Origin: Reyranella sp.
GTDB taxonomy: Bacteria; Pseudomonadota; Alphaproteobacteria; Reyranellales; Reyranellaceae
Direction: 5' to 3'
DNA length: 9,579 nt
NCBI GenBank assembly: GCA_021732965.1
Contig: JAKFVZ010000087.1
Span: 1-9,579, forward strand
Positions 7,548 to 9,579 of this stretch are shown one piece after another (positions within the stretch are counted from its first letter, which is position 1; the number at the start of each line of letters is the position of its first letter). Below the pieces are notes generated by a model. The model saw only the letters and a list, made by a program, of their open reading frames with translations. It was not told where the DNA came from and did not search any database. The position numbers were made by a program, and so were the translations under genes.

Positions 7548-7712
7548 CCGTCCTGTGCCCAAGAAGCGAATAATTCTCAACAATGGTACTTCGTTCGCCC
7601 GGCGAAGGCCACGTCAATCACGCTGGGCCGGCAAGAGACGGTGGGACCGGAGGGATTGCCAGAGTCCGGCAGAGTGCGCATAGATGCCCGCAGTGCGGGG
7701 TGGCTTGGGGCA
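7548..7712. promoter_or_regulatory. Divergent promoter region between dprE1 and the UbiA-type gene
   Basis: This 165-bp gap separates the dprE1 operon (minus) from the prenyltransferase (plus). Both genes belong to one pathway, so shared control is plausible. I see no convincing -35/-10 pair in either direction. A perfect short palindrome TTCGCCCGGCGAA (7594-7606, 6-bp arms) could be a regulator site, and the stretch 7570-7590 is AT-rich for this window. GGGG at 7707-7710 and GGGGTGG at 7697-7703 are possible ribosome sites for the plus-strand gene. Confidence 0.4.
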
Positions 7713-8576
7713 ATGAGTTCGTCTTCGTCGGGCGGCATGATCGTGGGGCTGATCCAACTGGTGCGGCCCCGCCAGTGGGTGAAGAACGTCTTCGTCTTCG
7801 CCCCCCTGGTCTTCGCCCGCGAGTTCACGAATCCGGCCTCCATCAAGCTTTCGCTGCTGGCCTTCGCGCTGTTCTGCGCGGCCTCGTCGGCCTGCTACAT
7901 CGTAAACGACCTGCACGACATCGAGCGCGACCGGCGCCATCCCACCAAGCGCTTCTCCCGGCCGCTGGCCGCCGGGCGCGTGTCGCGCTGGGGCGCGCTC
8001 GGGCTGTTGGGCCTGATCCTGGCGGGCCTCGCCGTGGCCGCTGTTTTCCAGCCGTACGTCATGGCGGTGATCGCGGGCTATCTCGCCCTCAACATCGCCT
8101 ACACGTTCGTGCTGAAGCAGCAGCCCGTGCTCGACATCTTCAGCATCGCCATCGGCTTCGTGCTGCGCATCTGCGCCGGCGCCGTCGCGCTCGACCTGCC
8201 GCTCTCCGGCTGGATGCTGATCACGACGCTCTGCCTTGCCCTCTACCTGGCCTCGGTGAAGCGGCGGCAGGAACTGCTGGGCAGCGGCTCGGACGGGCGC
8301 GAGGTGCTGGACAAGTATTCGCCGGCCCTGATCGAGCGCTATGCCGAGATGTCGGCGACCGGCGCGCTGGTCTTCTACAGCCTGTTCGTCATGTCGGCGA
8401 ACCAGAAGCTGATCGCGACCATCCCCTTGGTGATCTTCGGCCTGTTCCGCTACTGGTACGTGGTCGAGCGGCTGGGTGCCGGCGAATCGCCGACCGATGC
8501 GCTGCTGTCGGACCTGCCGCTGCTGGCCACGGTCGTGGCTTGGGTCGGCGTCTGCGCCATCGTCCTCTACACTTAG
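7713..8576 (+). CDS. UbiA-superfamily prenyltransferase, polyprenyl-phosphate phosphoribosyltransferase type
   Basis: This 287-residue integral membrane enzyme has the UbiA fold. The N-terminal RPRQWVKNVFVFAPLVF (18-34) is typical of the decaprenyl-phosphate phosphoribosyltransferase branch. The first metal/diphosphate motif is NDLHDIERD (65-73), followed by RHPTKRFSRPLAAG (75-88). The second conserved site is around DKYSPALIERYAEMS (200-214). Hydrophobic helices lie near 44-64, 93-112, 114-133, 142-160, 165-182, 214-228, 233-250 and 268-286. Known homologues transfer 5-phosphoribose from PRPP to polyprenyl phosphate, the first committed step before DprE1/DprE2. Length agrees with the mycobacterial enzyme (about 300). 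ATG 7713 is chosen; ATG 7737 is possible because the conserved part starts shortly after it. The TAG stop lies inside the left outer repeat of the neighbouring repeat element. Mature ubiquinone-type UbiA activity is less likely given the motif wording and neighbours. Confidence 0.9.
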   Translation: MSSSSSGGMIVGLIQLVRPRQWVKNVFVFAPLVFAREFTNPASIKLSLLAFALFCAASSACYIVNDLHDIERDRRHPTKRFSRPLAAGRVSRWGALGLLGLILAGLAVAAVFQPYVMAVIAGYLALNIAYTFVLKQQPVLDIFSIAIGFVLRICAGAVALDLPLSGWMLITTLCLALYLASVKRRQELLGSGSDGREVLDKYSPALIERYAEMSATGALVFYSLFVMSANQKLIATIPLVIFGLFRYWYVVERLGAGESPTDALLSDLPLLATVVAWVGVCAIVLYT

Positions 8577-8587
8577 AGTCTTTCCGA
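8574..8587 (+). repeat. Left outer 14-bp inverted repeat
   Basis: TAGAGTCTTTCCGA is the exact reverse complement of 9298-9311. With one added base in the right copy, the match continues a further four bases (GCAG). Its first three bases are the stop codon of the prenyltransferase gene. Confidence 0.85.
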
Positions 8588-8610
8588 GCAGCCCGGAATC
8601 ACACGACCAA

Positions 8611-8655
8611 CCTCATGCTGAGGAGGCTGCGGAGCAGCCGTCTCGAAGCATGGGC
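8611..8655 (+). repeat. REP-like palindrome, copy A
   Basis: This 45-bp unit begins CCTCATGCTGAGGAG and ends GTCTCGAAGCATGGGC. Its central hairpin is GGCTGC (8625-8630), loop GGA, GCAGCC (8634-8639). It differs from the other copies in the central stem and in single bases (GC for CC at the arm), but the pairing is kept. Confidence 0.85.
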
Positions 8656-8673
8656 ACGAGCACCGCGTTTGTT

Positions 8674-8712
8674 GCCCATCCTTCGAGACGCGCCGCTTCG
8701 CGGCACTCCTCA
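8674..8712 (-). repeat. REP-like palindrome, copy B (inverted)
   Basis: Read on the minus strand it ends GTCTCGAAGGATGGGC. Its central hairpin on plus is GCCGC (8692-8696), TTC, GCGGC (8700-8704). It lies 18 bases from copy A in opposite orientation, so 8640-8655 and 8674-8689 can pair with one mismatch to form a larger hairpin, the arrangement called REPIN in other REP families. Confidence 0.8.
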
Positions 8713-8741
8713 GAGGCTGACCGGAAATGAATTGAGTCGAT

Positions 8742-9107
8742 TCAAGGACTTACCTCATCCTGAGGAGCGGCTGCAGGCCGCGTCTCGAAGGATGGGCAAC
8801 GGCCCTGGTTATTTGCCACCTCATTTGCGTGCGCCCGAAGCGCCCCGAAATCTCCTCTGATCAGGGCTTCCTTCTTGACGCGCGACCAGCCCTTGATCTG
8901 CCTTTCGACCGCGATTGCATCGGTGATGTTCAGAAAATGCTCAGACCAAACGATGATCACGGGAAGACGTTTGGCGGTATAGCCCCCGTAAGTGCCGTCA
9001 TTATGCTCTGAAAGACGCCGGTCCAGGCCTCGACGCGCCGAGCCTACATAGTAGCTGCCGTCTGAACAGCGAAGCATGTAGACGTGCGCTCCGTCTTCGT
9101 TGTCCAT
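8742..9107 (-). CDS. Small GIY-YIG nuclease-family protein
   Basis: This 121-residue protein is a single GIY-YIG domain, the fold of UvrC-N and homing or Slx1-type nucleases. Visible elements are the first strand VYM (9-11, in place of GIY), YVGS (20-23, in place of YIG), the catalytic arginine region LDRRLSEH (29-35, with Arg30/31 and His35), GGYTAKRLPV (41-50), and the metal-ligand glutamate Glu69 in AIAVERQIKGWSRVKKEALI (64-83). The core ends near residue 92. The remaining tail, rich in Pro, Ala and charged residues, is encoded by palindrome C and looks like fortuitous read-through of a repeat. The ATG at 9107 comes two bases before the domain-length N-terminus expected for the family. No strong ribosome site is seen; GGTCGAG lies about 14 bases upstream. 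Palindromes C and D bracket the gene. Nuclease activity is expected from the preserved Tyr, Arg and Glu; its target is unknown. Confidence 0.9.
   Translation of the reverse strand: MDNEDGAHVYMLRCSDGSYYVGSARRGLDRRLSEHNDGTYGGYTAKRLPVIIVWSEHFLNITDAIAVERQIKGWSRVKKEALIRGDFGALRAHANEVANNQGRCPSFETRPAAAPQDEVSP
8753..8797 (+). repeat. REP-like palindrome, copy C, inside the GIY-YIG coding end
   Basis: This 45-bp unit begins CCTCATCCTGAGGAGC and ends GTCTCGAAGGATGGGC, with central stem GCGGC (8767-8771), loop TGCAG, GCCGC (8777-8781). It is the exact reverse complement of copy D. On the minus strand it encodes residues 104-118 of the GIY-YIG protein. Confidence 0.9.
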
Positions 9108-9129
9108 GGTTTCAGCCAGCTCGACCTTT

Positions 9130-9174
9130 GCCCATCCTTCGAGACGCGGCCTGCAGCCGCTCCTCAGGATGAGG
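9130..9174 (-). repeat. REP-like palindrome, copy D (inverted), upstream of the GIY-YIG gene
   Basis: It is identical over all 45 bases to the reverse complement of copy C and lies 22 bases upstream of the GIY-YIG start codon. Similarity to the region around copy C continues through the adjoining linker to 9215 with five mismatches, giving an inner inverted repeat around the gene. Confidence 0.9.
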
Positions 9175-9289
9175 TAAGTATTTGAATCAATTCAATTCAT
9201 TTCCGGTCAGACTCTCAGGATGAGGCAAGTGCTTGAAGCGATTCAGTTCATTTCCAGTCGGCCTCTCAGGATGAGGCGGGTGTTTGATC
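9163..9289. repeat. 51-bp tandem repeat, two full copies and a partial third
   Basis: Each unit starts with CTCAGGATGAGG, at 9163, 9214 and 9265, so the period is exactly 51 bp. The first two units agree at about 42 of 51 positions. The third is cut after about 25 bases. The unit consists of the edge of the palindrome plus the AT-rich linker containing TTCAATTCATTTCCGGTC. The same linker occurs once, inverted, between palindromes B and C (8713-8752). Confidence 0.85.
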
Positions 9290-9297
9290 TATCTGCA

Positions 9298-9311
9298 TCG
9301 GAAAGACTCTA
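9298..9311 (-). repeat. Right outer 14-bp inverted repeat
   Basis: TCGGAAAGACTCTA is the exact reverse complement of 8574-8587. It lies 13 bases beyond the stop codon of the GtrA gene that reads toward it, so both outer repeats sit at the 3' ends of the flanking genes. Confidence 0.85.
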
Positions 9312-9324
9312 GGGATCGCTTCGG

Positions 9325-9579
9325 CTACTTCCGGGCGAAGGTATAGAAGCGGTGGCCGACATAGCTGGTCACCGCGGGCGCCAGCACGCCGATCAGGTGG
9401 GCGATGTCGTCGGCATGCCAGGTCATGCCGATGGCGGGGAACACGACCCGGGCGAGGCCGACGCTGATCACCCAGACGAAGCCCAGCGCCACGAGGTTGA
9501 CCAGCACGAAGCGGCGCACCTCCGAGGCGACCGAGCGGCCCGAGGCATCGAATACGAAGCGGCGCGCCAGCAGGTAGGC
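9325..9579 (-). CDS. GtrA-family membrane protein (partial, 5' end outside the window)
   Basis: The open frame runs from the window edge to a TAG at 9327-9325, giving 84 residues. It begins with YLLARRFVFDASGRS, which matches the central loop of GtrA proteins between TM2 and TM3 (the N-x-L-x-R-R-F-x-F signature). Two hydrophobic helices follow, around VLVNLVALGFVWVISVGLA and HLIGVLAPAVTSYVGHRFYTF. The ending HRFYTFARK is the usual GtrA C-terminus. A GTG at 9519 could be read as a start but would cut the domain in half, so the real start lies beyond 9579. GtrA proteins are small polytopic membrane proteins associated with moving polyprenyl-linked sugars across the inner membrane. Together with the GtrA domain in the GT2 fusion, this is the second such module at the locus. 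Confidence 0.88.
   Translation of the reverse strand, partial: AYLLARRFVFDASGRSVASEVRRFVLVNLVALGFVWVISVGLARVVFPAIGMTWHADDIAHLIGVLAPAVTSYVGHRFYTFARK

Larger units (their letters stand above)
8574..9311. mobile_element. Composite inverted-repeat element carrying REP-like palindromes and a GIY-YIG gene
   Basis: The 738-bp segment is bounded by 14-bp perfect inverted repeats. From left to right it holds palindrome A (plus), palindrome B (minus), a linker, palindrome C (plus), a GIY-YIG gene on the minus strand, palindrome D (minus), and a 51-bp tandem repeat built from the palindrome edge plus the linker. Region 8712-8799 and region 9128-9215 form an inner inverted repeat of 88 bp with five mismatches. 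Several stretches are AT-rich compared with the neighbours. No target-site duplication is visible outside the outer repeats, and no transposase of a known family is present. That it moved as a unit is inference; it could instead be a locally grown REP cluster. Confidence 0.5.

Noticed and set aside
7548..7625. A TTGACG (minus strand, near 7614) as the -35 box for dprE1
   Set aside because: The nearest -10-like sequence is about 23 bases away, too far for a standard sigma-70 promoter.
5991..7712. Very long plus-strand open frame leading into the prenyltransferase frame
   Set aside because: It runs antisense to dprE1 and dprE2, whose protein motifs are clear. High GC makes stop-free antisense frames common. 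The real gene begins at about 7713.
8611..9289. CRISPR array
   Set aside because: Repeats are in both orientations, differ in spacing, form strong hairpins, and the 51-bp tandem part has no unique spacers between constant repeats.
8560..9325. Target-site duplication around the outer 14-bp repeats
   Set aside because: The bases directly outside (ACACT on the left, GGGAT on the right) do not match, so a classical transposition footprint is not supported.
9325..9519. A complete 64-residue membrane protein starting with GTG at 9519
   Set aside because: The frame continues upstream to the window edge with a typical GtrA sequence, so this is only the tail of a longer gene.

Overview
The window is GC-rich, densely coding bacterial DNA. 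Its gene content, codon bias and a characteristic palindromic repeat (core CCTCATCCTGAGGAGC ... GTCTCGAAGGATGGGC) suggest an alphaproteobacterium of the Hyphomicrobiales/Rhodospirillales type. The genus cannot be fixed from sequence alone; the Bradyrhizobium- or Reyranella-like impression rests on recalled repeat families.

Left part (1-1500): the tail of an unidentified plus-strand gene and a terminator-like hairpin come first. A complete flavin-dependent luciferase-like monooxygenase resembling limonene 1,2-monooxygenase follows, then a strong hairpin at the convergent junction with the next gene. This oxidoreductase looks unrelated to the rest.

Middle part (1491-8576): a lipid-linked sugar locus. 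It holds (i) a polyprenyl-phosphate glycosyltransferase (GT2) fused to a GtrA membrane domain, (ii) two unrecognised polytopic membrane proteins whose stop codons overlap tail to tail, (iii) a DprE2-like short-chain reductase, (iv) a DprE1-like FAD oxidase and (v), divergently, a UbiA-superfamily prenyltransferase of the decaprenyl-phosphate phosphoribosyltransferase type. In mycobacteria, the last three families convert PRPP and polyprenyl phosphate to polyprenyl-phospho-arabinofuranose, the donor for arabinosylation. The sequence therefore suggests an arabinofuranosyl-phosphate-lipid pathway, with the two membrane proteins as candidate GT-C-like transferases or accessory proteins. dprE1, dprE2 and one membrane gene form a tight minus-strand operon with 1-base junctions. 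The 5'-phosphatase step is not encoded here.

Right part (8574-9311): a compact composite repeat element inserted between the prenyltransferase and a second GtrA gene. It has 14-bp perfect outer inverted repeats, four copies of a REP-like palindrome, an inner inverted repeat of about 88 bp, a 51-bp tandem repeat, and a small GIY-YIG nuclease gene whose C-terminus is encoded by one palindrome. This is the most unusual structure in the window: a candidate GIY-YIG-associated REP element, analogous in layout to REP/RAYT systems but with a different nuclease fold.

The window ends inside a GtrA-family membrane gene on the minus strand.
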